The notes under the pieces are model-generated. The model ran no database searches. It saw nothing but the letters and a program-made list of their open reading frames with translations, and had not been told where the DNA came from. Position numbers and translations under genes: made by a program. From contig CAXIPT010000006.1 of the NCBI GenBank assembly GCA_964030475.1, forward strand, positions 195,297-259,296: a stretch of DNA of 64,000 bases. Direction: 5' to 3'. Positions 1 to 10,539 of the stretch are shown piece after piece; within the stretch, counting starts at the first letter, position 1; every line of letters begins with the position of its first letter. Origin of the DNA: Tethya wilhelma. Taxonomy: Eukaryota > Porifera > Demospongiae > Tethyida > Tethyidae.

Positions 1-758
1 TCATCGGCAAATATATATGTAATGCTATGTGGTATGCATGCATGTTGGAAGGTCGTTGATGTAGATTAAGAACAGTAGTGGACCTAGCACACTTCCTTGT
101 GGTACACCAGAGATGACCGGAAGGCATCTGGAGGAGGCACCATCTATACAAACATAGTGATACCTATTTGTAAGATAGCATCTAAACCAATACCAGAGAG
201 GACCATTGATACCTAGAATCCAAAGCTTGTGGAGCAGTTCACCATGTGGCACGGAGTCAAATGCTTTTGAAAAATCAAGATAGATTGTATTTGTAGTTTG
301 TTTGTTTTCGATAGCATTTGTGACAGAGTTGTAGGAGATAAGAAGTTGTGAAAGACTAGAGCGGTTTTTGAGAAAACCGAATTGATGTTTTGAGAGACGT
401 GGTTTCACAAAAGGAATTATTTTGTTGTATATGATGGATTCAAGTACCTTAGATAGGATGCAAAGCAAAGAGATAGGTCGATAGTTTGATACTTGCGTGA
501 GGTCCCCTTTCTTTGGCACTGGGGTGATCTTGTGAATTTTCCATTCATTGGGAAGAGAGGAGTGACTAACACATAGATTGAATAAATGCGTTATTGGTTC
601 AAACAGAGAAGTAGCACATCCTTTAAGGATTTTGGGATGTAGTTCATCACAGCCAATTGCTTTGGTGGGATCAAGACTGGAAAGTTGGTCAAATACGTCT
701 GAGGGGTCTATTTGAATTGTGCTCAAATGTTGAGCAGGAGCAGGAAAGGTATGCACGT
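1..758 (-). mobile_element. LINE (non-LTR retrotransposon) reverse transcriptase fragment, cut by the window edge
   Basis: An open frame on the minus strand (about 755 down to 25) reads as the fingers and palm of a non-LTR reverse transcriptase: NYRPISLL, the catalytic block [13 protein letters not shown], and [20 protein letters not shown]. The next expected block, F-A-D-D, lies at bases 1-11 but in another frame and after a stop, so the copy carries a frameshift. The 5' part (endonuclease, ORF1) is absent, as is usual for 5'-truncated LINEs. The RT differs clearly from the LINE at 29-34 kb, so this is a different family (CR1/jockey-like by motif style, which is inference). The 5' junction lies inside the first exon of a ZMYND12 copy. 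Confidence 0.85.
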
Positions 759-848
759 GCAGTTGGTGCATTGCACGTGAGCCGGCTTCTGACACAGCTC
801 ATAGAGTAGCTCCACTCCTTTTGGATTAGCCAGCGGATTCAGAGCCAT
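759..848 (-). pseudogene. ZMYND12: ZMYND12 first exon, copy 1, interrupted by the LINE
   Basis: From the ATG at 848 the minus strand encodes a start [20 protein letters not shown], then [10 protein letters not shown]. This follows the N-terminus of animal ZMYND12, a MYND zinc finger plus TPR protein of sperm and ciliary axonemes, where the same PKG, CxxC and CxxC pattern begins the MYND finger. The first MYND cysteine is Tyr here (LLYELC). After CTNC the frame runs straight into LINE sequence, so the gene is destroyed. It faces the WDR43 fragment head to head. A second copy at 28-34 kb supplies the expected continuation CRVTYHC. Confidence 0.75.
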
Positions 849-969
849 CATTTCAAGTGTAGAACTGGCAGACTGGCATTACTATACGAATGAACTTTGA
901 ACCCACATAATTTGGGCTGAGTGTGCAATTTTACTGCGCATGCGTCATCTCTGCCCACATGGAGTGCCA
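849..969. promoter_or_regulatory. Bidirectional promoter between ZMYND12 and WDR43, copy 1, with NRF1-like site
   Basis: The 121 bases separate two divergent start codons. They contain TGCGCATGCGTC at 935-946, close to the NRF1 consensus YGCGCAYGCGCR. The same motif sits at 33966-33977 in the second copy of the pair and a perfect version at 48813-48824 in the ALDH6A1/ELOVL promoter. Function is inferred from motif and position. Confidence 0.5.
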
Positions 970-1348
970 ATGGAGAAGAAAGTCAGTAATGGAAGGTTCT
1001 TTATTCAGCCCTGAAGGCGAGTATTTGACGGTTTATGGGCGGCAATGGGGAGCTAAAGATATGGGATACCTCGTCCGAGTTGCTTACTCAGCGTTTTAGA
1101 CCTGGAGATGGTCAAATCACGTGCATTGCCTGGAGCAAACAACAGAATTGGTTAAGTTAAACCATACACAACAAGAACTACAGTATTTTTGTTACCTTCA
1201 AATATGTATAATTAGTGTTGGGTGTAGAGTAGAAAGATATGAGTATGTATTTGTGGCACAATATTTAACCTTTAACCTCTTGTCCTGTTAGGATTCTAAA
1301 CAAAGGCGTCATAAATCATAATTTGGGAGTCTTCACACTACTAGCCAT
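970..1348 (+). pseudogene. WDR43: WDR43 (UTP5) 5' fragment, copy 1
   Basis: Exon 1 (970-1150) encodes MEGSLFSPEGEYLTVYG, then after a one-base frame change GELKIWDTSSELLTQRFRPG and ITCIAW. This is the first WD40 blade of WDR43, a nucleolar small-subunit processome protein. An intron with acceptor TTAG leads at 1292 to a degenerate second exon (SKQRRHK..., LGVFTLLAI) that loses similarity near 1348. The remaining WD40 blades and the C-terminal domain are missing. The second copy at 34001 has the same frame change at the same place. This is a truncated pseudogene on present evidence. Confidence 0.7.
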
Positions 1349-1932
1349 AAGAAGGATGCAGTTCATTTGGCAACTCACATTTCATCTCGTGTGATGACAA
1401 TGACAATCATTAATATCTGGTTAGCTAGCTAGCAATTTACATTGCATGCTGTTAGGTAGCCTCTCTCAGTGAGCTATTCTGATAGTTTCTTTTCCATTTC
1501 TATGAAGTTGTCCCTGTTTAAATTGGTTCTAATTAAGGTATCTTGTTTTTTCTCCTGTTAAGATTGCTTCCTTAGTTTCTTCTGGATGGTAGGAGTCTGC
1601 ATGGATCTAAAGCTGCTTGTTGGTTTCTTTGATGTGTGTTCTAATGTCCAGTATGTTTGTGTTTTTGAATCTTTCTCCATTGTACAAGGATAAATGTAGA
1701 CAAACTAGTTTGTCTGTGTCCGCTTTGTATGTAAATTTTATGATCTTTCAAATTCTTCTCTTGTCCAGACTAGGAAATGTCGTCTTTGAATCTCTTCCAA
1801 ATCAGGATATTTTACCAGAAGTGAAACCACTTTCTCTACAGCAGGGAAGCTGATTGCTAGTGATCAGGTGATGTATTTTATTATACCATGAAACTATCAT
1901 GTGACTTATCATGTGACTGTCTTTATCCACAG
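1349..1932. other. No recognisable gene
   Basis: AT-rich sequence with short chance ORFs (for example 1617-1853 on plus) that show no family signature. I see no clear repeat structure here. Confidence 0.5.
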
Positions 1933-2545
1933 ACGTTATTTGGCAAAGCTCTCAGTGATTTTAATTCTGCCATTGAACAAGGGAAAGCCCCCTCTGACAG
2001 CACTAGGATCATCTATGTTGCATTTCAACATGACGTCACACTAGCCCAAGACATGGTCAGGTTAGTCCATGAGTCACTTTGGTGCTTGGTTTTCAATATT
2101 TCTCTCTATTTATCAGTAATGTCATCTCAGTAGGCCACACCCCTCCTGAGCACGTGCACGTGTGGAACCTGTTATTAATGCACCACTCCAACAGAGGAGA
2201 TATAGAAGATGTCATCATTATGTAATTATTAATTGAGGGTGTTTCCCCAATTCAGGAATTAATGCTGAATTCCAACGTATGAAAATGTGATGGAAATAAG
2301 AAAACTGATGGATGAGGCCAGGGGGTGTGGCCTAGAGACCACCCGCTACTTTCTTTATCTCCAGTTTGATTGGTGCTCTAATTAAAAGGTAAGTAGTATG
2401 TTATTAAGAACAAGTAAATTCCAGACTAATACGATGTACCACTGTTGTTATTGGTAGCCGTCGGTTACAAAAAGCCATAGATGTGGTTGACGAGTTTAAG
2501 CCCCTTCTACCACTAACGACGACCGTCTTTGATCTCATTAAATAG
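1933..2545 (+). CDS. C-terminal two exons of an unrecognised gene
   Basis: A 128-base exon (1933-2060) has a good acceptor (TTATCCACAG) and donor (CAG|GTTAGT). It reads TLFGKALSDFNSAIEQGKAP and on through IIYVAFQHDVTLAQD. A second exon from 2458 (acceptor TTGGTAG) joins in phase and reads SRRLQKAIDVVDEFKPLLPL, ending in TAG at 2545. The joined frame is open, acidic and basic residues alternate as in a helical domain, and I do not recognise the family. Upstream exons are not seen, so the gene is partial or decayed. Confidence 0.35.
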
Positions 2546-2740
2546 AAAATGAAACTGAATTGACCTGTGGCACTTCTTCATAAGTTTCTCTTTCATCAGT
2601 GATTTTCCATACCAGGCTCTCTCCCTTCCTATTGTAATATTCCGGGAGAGAGCCTGGGAATGAGACTAAGAATTCTCTCAGATGTGTCTAGTATGAGTCA
2701 GTGTAGTATTTTATTTTGTCATGTATTTTGTCTTCAAGCC

Positions 2741-2934
2741 AGCTACCAAGCCAACTGAAACAGTTTAGGACTATCTTTGTCCCGAATTGCTCACTTCTCT
2801 AGCTGTAGGTTTCTCACATGTTCATTTTGCCTTGTATTTTTCCTTCTGAGCCAAAACTTACAGCTAGAGAAGTGAGTTCAGATCCATTTTCAAGACAAAA
2901 ATAGTCTAAAACTTCTTTACTTGGCTTGGTAGCT
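2741..2934. mobile_element. Palindromic MITE-like element
   Basis: The ends are inverted copies: AGCTACCAAGCC at 2741 and GGCTTGGTAGCT ending at 2934, with further matching blocks (CTATCTTTGTC against GACAAAAATAG, and CTTCTCTAGCTGTA against TACAGCTAGAGAAG). No coding capacity. Typical of a foldback or miniature inverted-repeat element. Confidence 0.7.
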
Positions 2935-3081
2935 AGTTCTCGTATATTTCATTTTGTCTTTTATCATTTGTATTTGTTTGTTGTTAAAGCTAAAATGAAC
3001 AAAGATCTGTAGCAGCATTTTCATCTGTTTTATGGTTTAGTTATTGATCCTCTAATTCCATTATTCTCCTATCCCCCCCAG

Positions 3082-3210
3082 GATGGTGTGATAGCTGAGA
3101 GAGGCACTCATCATGACCTCCTGGAGTATGGAGGGCTGTATGCCTCCATGTGGAACAAACAGCAACACAGCCTTGATGACGTCACACACCAAGAAACAAG
3201 GCAACTGTGA
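3082..3210 (+). CDS. Terminal exon of an ABCB6/ABCB7 (ATM1/HMT1-type) transporter
   Basis: After the acceptor CCCCCCCAG the frame reads DGVIAERGTHHDLLEYGG, LYASMWNKQQ and ends in TGA at 3210. This is the conserved C-terminus of half-size ABC exporters: the D-loop-distal strand, the ERGTHxxLL motif and the Y-x-x-MW-x-x-Q tail seen in mitochondrial ABCB7 and ABCB6. In these families the protein exports glutathione- or haem-related compounds across organelle membranes. Walker and signature motifs would lie in upstream exons, which are not found in the window, so only the last 42 residues are present. ABCB6 versus ABCB7 cannot be settled from this exon. Confidence 0.7.
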   Translation, partial: DGVIAERGTHHDLLEYGGLYASMWNKQQHSLDDVTHQETRQL

Positions 3211-3448
3211 ACTAGCTATTATTAATATTAAATTTTATTGTACTAGAATAATTATGGATGAATGTGTCTATACATGAGCTGCATGCATGTATATGTGTAG
3301 TTAATGTAATTGTCTTTGTAAACTTTATGCCAAGTCGTACACATGCAACTTCCTGCCATTTGAATTTCGCGCGCGTATATTATTGCTAGTAAAGATGTAC
3401 GACGACCATTACCAGTAGATCAAGTTGTTTCCGTGGTGGCTGTGGATC
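3211..3448. other. Intergenic, no gene seen
   Basis: 3' flank of the ABC transporter exon. Contains a short CpG-rich patch (GCGCGCG near 3369). No supported ORF. Confidence 0.4.
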
Positions 3449-3608
3449 TGACAAGGAGGTGTTCTTTGATCGCGGCGTATACTTTCTCTTGAGAGATGGT
3501 GAGTTATTTCAGTGGTAGTTGGTAGCTACTATAATCACAGATCAGATGTGTTCCTGTCAGTAGCTACACACACACAGATAGCTTATAATCAGATCTGGTG
3601 ATCTCTAC
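3449..3608. repeat. Approx. 157-bp segment duplicated at 49732-49888, ending at an n joint
   Basis: The stretch from GACAAGGAGGTG to GATCTCTAC is essentially identical to 49731-49888. Here it ends at the n at 3609; at 49.7 kb it begins right after the n at 49730. It contains an open stretch KEVFFDRGVYFLLRD followed by a donor-like GGTGAGTT, which I do not recognise. Its position at two artificial joints suggests an assembly patch rather than a functional element. Confidence 0.6.
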
Positions 3609-3609
3609 N
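3609..3609. other. Assembly joint (single n)
   Basis: An isolated ambiguous base where coding sequence of a giant gene (minus strand) stops abruptly. The reading frame that ends here resumes at the n at 15150, so the flanking blocks are probably misordered. Confidence 0.7.
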
Positions 3610-3843
3610 ATATTGAGTTAGAGTCAGGCAATCCTCAACCAAGGAAGGGGTGTGGTCAGTGGGTCTGACAGGAAGTGACCCACTACCAGAGAATGTGCTT
3701 AGTAAGTTATCATTATCTAAGGGGGTGTGATCAGTGGGTGTGGTCTCAATGGGGCAGTGGGTGTGGTCTGGTACGATATGGTATGTTTGAGCTGACAGTA
3801 ATGAAACAACTAAGGTGGCTAGTAAGAACTGAAGCGCTGCCAT
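3610..3843 (-). CDS. Giant beta-helix repeat membrane protein, copy A: N-terminal part
   Basis: From the ATG at 3843 the minus strand encodes MAALQFLLATLVVSLLSAQT, a clear signal peptide, then a Thr/His/Asp/Pro-rich stretch with the units TPTDHTPLDND and TFSGSGSLP, ending at CLTLTQY next to the n. It matches residues 1-70 of the complete copy B gene at 20204, which begins MAALQFLLATLVGSLVSAQT. The logical continuation (DSNITLIFEPGHH) starts at the n at 15150 on the same strand. The piece is therefore the 5' end of the gene at 10540-15149, displaced in this assembly. Confidence 0.8.
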
Positions 3844-4205
3844 TTTCACTTTGTTTAGGCTACTTTAATGTCTCGTACTAATGTGTGGCTGTGTGTTGTG
3901 GCATATGTATGTGTATATGATATAGTAGTTGGTTAACTTTTGTAAGTGTAATACTTGACATAGTATGTGATAATTATTAAACTTTAATATAGTATTACCC
4001 CAATTTTTTTGTTAATACTTAATCCCTGTATATTATCACAATTAAGTTTATTTTAGTTCTGACAGAATTTAGTTGCTTTGTAGTAATTTAATTTGTTATA
4101 ATCACACCATGTTACATTATAATACTACATAAAGACTAAATGATTACTTACTTTATACCAAATCTAATCTAATGACTTACCCTTGAGTCTCTCTGTATTC
4201 TGTAG
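3844..4205. other. Left arm of the inverted duplication, upstream of the giant gene A
   Basis: No gene. The sequence is a diverged reverse complement of about 19815-20203 upstream of giant gene B, so it should hold the shared promoter. I see no clear core promoter motif. Confidence 0.5.
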
Positions 4206-4317
4206 CCAGGCTATAGAGCCACCAGTGGAGTTTGATGTGGCCCCAGGGCTGGTCCTAGCCTCCCAATGGATGGGACTGTGTGTGGTGGGTGCAGAGAGTG
4301 AGGCAGTTGATGTGATG
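4206..4317 (+). CDS. Isolated conserved exon of an unknown gene, copy 1 of 3
   Basis: Acceptor TGTAG and donor ATG|GTATGG bound a 112-base exon reading QAIEPPVEFDVAPGLVLASQ, then WMGLC and ESEAVDVM. Copies lie at 19703-19814 (minus, open frame) and 41764-41875 (minus, damaged). The protein sequence is kept between copies 1 and 2 although the flanks have diverged, which suggests it is or was translated. It runs opposite to the adjacent giant gene. I do not recognise the family. Confidence 0.4.
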
Positions 4318-5237
4318 GTATGGTAGCTTGGTTTTGTTGAAATTATCCTTATTACCTTTGTTTTGTTTCTATCGGTTGACGTGAGCTTCTCTCAAATGGT
4401 GTGTTCTCTTTTCTAAGACTACTTCCAATGACTGCCTCTAGCAATTGATCTGTCTGAGAGAAAAAATAGATAATGGTTTTGTCCCTTACAAATGATTGTA
4501 CACAACCTATATACCAGTGGACTAGTAACAAGTAGTAAAAATTTTCGCAGAACTGAAACAACATCAGCAAATAATGAAAACAGCACTCCATGGAATACTT
4601 AGACAAATAAAAATTAATTGCTTATTTTTGTGCATGTTTTTGTGACTCAAAATTGTTTTTAGAATCAAGAAAGGGTTATTGCAGAAAAACAAGCAATAAT
4701 ATGACACACTTGGCTATGACCTGCATACCAATACAGTTCAAAGATTGGTTTCGATGGTGTATGGCAACTTAATTGTTTACCTTAAATTGTTTGTTTCTAT
4801 ATCAGTTCTTAGGTTCTATGTTGTTTTTGTTTTTTTTAGAATAATTGTAAAGATTGTACCTATCAATAACTCTGAGAGGAGAGATAGATGTAAGTTATAT
4901 CCCTCACACTTGAATGATTGTATAGCCAACCTTTGAACTCTAGTATCTGTTATAAGTTGAAAGAATGGTCCAGAGAATTATTTCTCAGAGCACAACTCAA
5001 TTCAAAGCTTTTAGTTGCTGTGAGCTAGCTTCCTTCAATGGTGTGTTCTCTTTTCTGAGAATATGTACAAGGTCCGCACCTAGCAACCAGAACAAATAAT
5101 TATGACTGTTGACTAAATAATTAGAATAACATAATAACCTACTTTACACCTTGGAATAATAACCCTGAGTATTACTGAACTAAGTACAACTTGAAGACTT
5201 AAGAATTACAGTATTTACTTTAAACTTTCTCTGTCGT
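4318..5237. other. Left arm noncoding sequence
   Basis: AT-rich; pairs as reverse complement with about 19190-19700 in the right arm with many small differences. Short ORFs here (for example 4352-4606 minus, 4745-4936 plus) look like chance. Confidence 0.5.
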
Positions 5238-6222
5238 TAAACTTCTGATGTTCACTCCCAAGAGAATTATTGTTAAACTTCTGATGTTCACTCCCAAGAG
5301 AATTATTGTCTCTCATCTAAACCCCATGCACCACACGTGCCACGCACACGCCCCCATGCAACAACCAACAGCAGCAACACGACAAAGCTGGGTATCATGG
5401 CAACAGAGCGGGGACAGAAAGAGGAAAAGAAGAGAGAAAAAAAAAAGACTCAGTCCGAACTAGACACACACACCACAACACACAACAAACAACAGCCACC
5501 GCCGCTGCGTGGCCAACCACCAAACAACAGAGACCAATTAAGAATGGTCACAACAAAAAGCAAGCAAAGAACAACATAAACATAAAGGTGGGAGGGGCCG
5601 AACGAAATACAAAAGAAATTTAGAGCAAGTGGCCAGCCTACTCAGGTAAAAAACCTCTCCAAAAACCTTTATCAGGAAAAAAAGAGAGGAAAACCAAAGA
5701 AAAGTGTGACAGACCTCCCAAATAATAACAAAGACATGACAAACAGATTGTGTTGCCCGAGCAACAGAGTTATTAAGGAAGCATCCGAGACCACTGGGAC
5801 TTCGGCCGGTTGTCCATGCCAGTCAACAGGTCACCAGCGCACCGAGCTGTAGAGAATGACTTAAAAAGGAATACACATTAAGCCAACAGCACAACAAACC
5901 ACGACAACAACCACCACCCGTGACTTACCAAGGAGGAGTCGACGCCCAGGTCGACTCCCAGGTGCTGGAAAAAATATTACCAGCCAGAACTGCTTGTCGC
6001 CGCAGTCAGTTGCCGAGAGTGACACGACGTGCAGCTACTCCCCTTAAATACCCAGGCTGCAACCAATCATGTTGCAGCAACCCAATTGGTTCCTGCCATG
6101 CACTAGCACGCATGCGCACTCTAGCTAACGATGAGAGCTACTTTTCCATCTAATTCACTACGTCAACCGATAGAAAATACATTAAACTTCTGATGTTCAC
6201 TCCCAAGAGAATTATTGTTAAA
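5238..6222 (-). mobile_element. Possible solo LTR or promoter-bearing insertion flanked by a 36-bp direct repeat
   Basis: A 36-bp unit beginning TTAAACTTCTGATGTTCACT occurs twice in tandem at 5238-5309 and again at about 6183-6219; the right arm (near 19199-19235) has it once and lacks the sequence between. The roughly 870-bp insert is richer in G+C than its surroundings. On its minus strand it contains two CCAAT-type boxes, then TATTTAAGG, a GC-rich leader and a perfect splice donor (TTGGTAAGT). That layout is what an LTR or a transposon promoter with leader looks like. No coding domain is present and the element's own termini are not resolved. Confidence 0.4.
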
Positions 6223-6709
6223 CTTGATGGTTGGATCCACCAACCAGTCACACCCACTAGGAATGACATCATCAACATTGGATAGGATTGAACATCTCTT
6301 TGAATTAGTAAAACACTAAAAAAAAATACAAAATACAAAAAATACAACTTTTTACAAAACACAAACACATAAAGTTTAACATTGAAACTGACCACCTGAT
6401 GCTATGTCCATAATACATTGAGATAATAGGCAACAACTTTAACAAAAATAATTTCACAATATAATAATTGCATTCATGTGGGATATGGTATGGTTACCAT
6501 GGCAACTTGATACATGGATATTACTGAGAATTTTTTTGCTTGTTTGATTGAAAATAGAACTATAATACAGTCATAATAATGTAAACTTTACACTAGTACT
6601 ATTATTATGAATGATAAGTTTACTGTAAAACGAAAGTATATTTTCAAGAATGTCATTTAATTTGTGTGGTGGGATCATGTGATCTGGTGTCCTGGTCACA
6701 TGACTGTCC
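6223..6709. other. Left arm noncoding sequence
   Basis: Reverse complement of about 16990-17470 with modest divergence. No gene. Confidence 0.5.
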
Positions 6710-9261
6710 TCAGACCTCGGTGCCCGGTGTGTCCATGGAGGGGTTGAGTGTGTTCATCTGCTCCAGGATGAACCCTATGGTGTGTTGGTGGATGATGGCG
6801 ATGTGGGACTGGAGCTGTTGGATCTTGGCATTGGCCTCAGCTAGTCTGGCTAGGAGGTCAGCATTCTCAGCGGCAGAGAGAGCATCTCTGGCCTGGAGAG
6901 AGAGAGAGAGAGACCAGCAGCTACCAAACACAGCGTAGCCTGTGACTACTCAACCACGCAAATATAATTTTAAAACTTTAATTAAACACAGGTGAAAGAG
7001 AAGCATCTTCTGTACAGCCTGCTCGGACTCACCTAAGACATTTTCACTAACTTAGGTCTCTATACCCAGTCTACAGGGGGTGATAGTATCCATGGGAACT
7101 GTCCTTACATCAATAAACCACACAGGGACAGTGCAGGGACTATGGACTAGATTCAACCCAGTGTTTGTCTATACAGTGTAGGCCAGTGAACAGAGAGCTG
7201 CAGCTAGTCACAGTCAGATACCAAAAGAAATGGATTAACAATGTTTATCAAAAATTTGATGTAAGGGTTTGATTGGAATGTCAAATAAAACAGTCCATAT
7301 CTCAGCAATGTCTTGAGGAATTCAAACAAAACTTACAATATAGTTTGTGTGTGCCTACCCCACCTTGGGCAATATTGGTGCTTCAAATGAATACACATTC
7401 TTGCAATAGGAGAGGGCTACACATTGGGTCATGAATGTCATTAGTTTACACACACAATAGAGGTAGGCTTAAAATGGTTTCTTGCAATGGAAACCTTCAA
7501 CCTTAAACAGAGCTCTGATCCATACTACTGGCTGGGTTAATGCTGCCATGGGTTCAGTGAATACAGGGAGAGAGTCATTGGTTAAAAAAGATAATAATTA
7601 TTACTAAAAGACTATGCCGGGGTACATTTGACTAGTCACACTTCTAGCTAAAGTCTTGACAAGCACTGCTATCCTTTAAATTAAGAAAATATGTACAGAG
7701 TTGAGCTAGATACAATTGTGAACTGGGTATTCTTAACAGTAAACAATGAACTGTATGCTTAAAACACGGAGGGGGCTGTGGCTTAGAATTCTCTTAGAAT
7801 GAGTCTTCAAATTCAATAGCTATAGTGTATGCTGGACCACTGACAGTACCTGTTGCTATGGAAACTGCTCTCCTGAATTGACTTCTGTTTCTGTAAGGTG
7901 GCCTTTGGAGGAGGCATCAAGAGAGAGAGAGAGGAGAGGACAGCACTCACGGAGGGACGACCACTGGCTTCCCACAAGATACACCTAGAGGGGGAGGGAC
8001 AATTAGAGGGGTCATAACACAGGGGCATACCCACAGCACTGACTGGATTGTGAACACAAATGTATCTGCTACAGTTTCTCCAATAATATAACAAAATCTT
8101 AAAATACAGTAAAAGTAAAAATTCTTAAATTCCATTCCTTAGTTATTAACTTTCATGCAACACACACAACCGTGACAGTGAAAACAGGGAGACTGTAAAA
8201 TGGGTTGCCATCTCAGTGTAGTTAAGGCAGGTATCATGTTTTTTCATGATCTGAATTTGCTAAAAATGTGTTCAGAGTTTTGACTAGTATTTAATACTAA
8301 GCTCTGTTGTGGATAATTTTATTGCATATTTAGATTCAGCATACACGGATCAATACACATATTCAATGGTTGCCATGGAAACGTATCTGTTTTCCATATA
8401 TGGCCATTTCAATTCGAGGCTAAAATATTGCAGTTTTCTTAGTTTGCCGCTACAAAAAAAGGTTTTTATCCAAAAAATTTTAGTACTATATCAAAGAGAA
8501 TTCATTCACAAACAATTTACCAACTGGAAAATTTGTCCTGTAAAAACAGTATGGCTGTAAATTAGAAAAAACTACCAAAAAATGCGCATTTTTGTACCTA
8601 ATTAAGCATTCGCATTGTAATTTCTTCTGAGTAATTAATGCAGGACAAATTTTCCAAGCTGAATTTTTTAAAGTGACAAAATATGAACTGGTAGTCAAAT
8701 TTCTGGGTCAAAAAAACAAATATTTCGTAGCAGCAAGTTCTTCTGAACAAAAAAGGAATTAGCACAATGGGCGTGGCAGTGTGGTTATAGTTACCATGGA
8801 AACAAGTTATGGAGTTATCATAGAATAGTGATAACAATATCCTAATATCATCAAAATTTCATAACATTACTGTATTTTCAAAAAAATACATGGGTGAATA
8901 TTTGGTAGCCTTAATTAGTGCCTTAGTATGAATACCAGCCTTAAGTACAATGAGATAAGACATTATCACCAGCACTGATGGAGGCCTAGCTCTAGTCTCA
9001 AGAGTTGGTAAAGTGGCCACAATGACTCACTCCTTTATGAGGTGGCCCAGCTGAGGATGGACTGAGGCAGGGATGGGGGGCTGCTGTTTATGGACGCCCA
9101 CTGCCATGACCACCGCGATGGGCACCATATGGCCTGGAATGGAACCTCCCCGATTGTCATCTCAAAGAGGACCATTCCAAACCCATAGACATCGGCTGAG
9201 AACTGGTAGCGTTGGTTCAGGAGCACCTCAGGAGCAGACCAATGGACAGTGCCAATGTTAC
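6710..9261 (-). CDS. TKL-type protein kinase, C-lobe and coiled-coil tail, left-arm copy (partial)
   Basis: Three exons read in transcript order. 9031-9261: HWSAPEVLLNQRYQFSADVY, the APE motif and helix F of a tyrosine-kinase-like Ser/Thr kinase, then MVPIAVVMAVGVHKQQPPIP after a one-base frame change. 7850-7984: ECILWEASGRPSVSAVLSSL, which supplies the conserved helix I Arg, then a Lys/Gln-rich linker. 6710-6892: a coiled coil from ARDALSAAENADLLARLAEA to the end at MDTPGTEV. The N-lobe, catalytic HRD and DFG motifs should lie upstream beyond the GT repeat and n at 9335 and are missing. The right arm has the same gene with one extra exon (16290-16387) that I do not find here. Confidence 0.65.
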
Positions 9262-9278
9262 CTACGGCAAGAGAGAGG

Positions 9279-9334
<56 letters not shown>

Positions 9335-9335
9335 N
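9279..9335. repeat. (GT)n microsatellite ending at an n joint
   Basis: About 27 GT units directly followed by n and a poly-T run. It is the mirror of the (CA)n at 15349-15394, immediately outside the kinase exon in each arm. Probably the point where assembly of the palindrome centre failed. Confidence 0.9.
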
Positions 9336-9698
9336 TTTTTTTTTTTTTTTACTTTCACAGTGATGTGTATGTATATGTATGTATAAAAGATAAATTTACA
9401 GGTAAATAGTTTAGTACCTCACTGGTACAAATAACAGCAAAAGAGAGTATATAGACTGTCAAAACACAATAGCAGTGAGTCACTGAGAGAAAGAATAATG
9501 GCAAAAAGCATTAATTTATACTGAAACTGAATACAAACAAGACACAGACAAATAGACTCACACATATGGACAGACAGACAAACAGGTTTGAATGCAACAA
9601 CAACTGTTATAGCAAAACCTAACCACAAGACCCATTGGCATGCATGAAACAAATAGTTGAGACAATGATAAACAAAATACAACATAATTGTAATAGAA
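9336..9698. other. 3' flank of giant gene A
   Basis: Reverse complement of the 3' flank of giant gene B (about 26258-26640). No coding sequence supported. Confidence 0.5.
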
Positions 9699-9878
9699 TA
9701 CCGTAGTTTGAGATATTTTCGCGTTGAAAATATTCCGTACGTTAAAATTCTGCGTGTTTAATTTTCGTACATGCGCAGCGCCCGCATGAATATTGGTAAT
9801 GGGTCGTCGAAATTTCAAGTGTTTAATTTTCGCACACGGCGACCCGTACAAAATGCAAATATTAGTCAAATTACGGTA
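9699..9878. mobile_element. MITE-like insertion with TACCGTA ends
   Basis: Imperfect terminal inverted repeats (TACCGTAGTTTGA at 9699, TCAAATTACGGTA ending at 9878) bound a sequence absent from the corresponding 3' flank of gene B, so it was inserted after the two copies separated. The ends resemble those at 37637-37846 and 53695-53904. Confidence 0.6.
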
Positions 9879-9942
9879 GTAATTTCTATAAAACTGTATG
9901 AGAACATAAAGTAGTTAGTGTGTGTGTTGAAGGTGTCACTTA

Positions 9943-10207
9943 CTAGTCAGCTACTTCAATGAAGTCGTTGATTTCAGTTTCCCTGTCCATTCCAAACTTG
10001 TCACTGTCTCTGGTGTAAGGATCGAGACGAGTATAAGAAAATGATGAGAGCCTTCTCTTTAGTTCAATGTGTAGAGGTGGTTTTTGCTGTTCATCCTTGT
10101 CCATTCTAGTTTCATCAGATAACTCCTTCACAGATTCACTAATCTGATTGCTTGGTGAATTATTTTCATCTGACGTTTGTTTGGTTAATATAATAGTAGC
10201 AGTGAGC
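9943..10207 (-). CDS. Distal alternative C-terminal exon of giant gene A
   Basis: The frame reads TKQTSDENNSPSNQISESVK, then KPPLHIELKRRLSSFSYTRL and ends DSDKFGMDRETEINDFIEVAD. It is the counterpart of the last 80 residues of copy B. In copy A the main frame already ends at 10540 with a shorter version of the same tail (RDSDKFGMERETEINDF...) followed at once by a donor-like GGTAAGTG. So this block is either an alternative last exon or a leftover of a roughly 600-bp tandem duplication of the 3' end. Confidence 0.55.
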
Positions 10208-10539
10208 TCTGAGAGCCTCCGAAAGAATTAATGAAAACAAACATTTATACTGAAACTGAATACAAATTAACAAGACACAGACAAATAGACTTACACATAA
10301 ATAGACATTACAGACATGCAGGTTTATATAAATACAACAACAATAACACAACACTTTAATAGCTAACCACAAGACATTGGCTTCAAACAAAGAGTATACA
10401 TACAATGTTGAACAAAACACAAATTAGCATGCAACGATTAAGGTAAAACTTTTTACAGACAACAACTCAACATAATTTGGATGATAACAATAATAACACT
10501 GCATGATGATGATGACCAATTGTGTGTTGAAAGTGTCAC
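10208..10539. other. Duplicated 3' flank / possible intron
   Basis: This stretch repeats the 3' flank that also lies at about 9420-9690 (shared blocks such as TATACTGAAACTGAATACAAA and AGACACAGACAAATAGACT). If the distal exon is used it is an intron. Confidence 0.5.

Noticed and set aside
5248..5579. Overlapping ORFs MFTPKRIIV... and MPRTRPHATT...
   Set aside because: They arise from the tandem 36-bp noncoding repeat and the A/C-rich insert; there is no family signature, and the repeat is noncoding in the other arm.
9035..9363. ORFs made of HTHTHT or CVCVCV runs at 9035-9363 and similar ones elsewhere (16604, 49528, 51678)
   Set aside because: Translated CA/GT microsatellites joined to fragments of real exons in the wrong frame.
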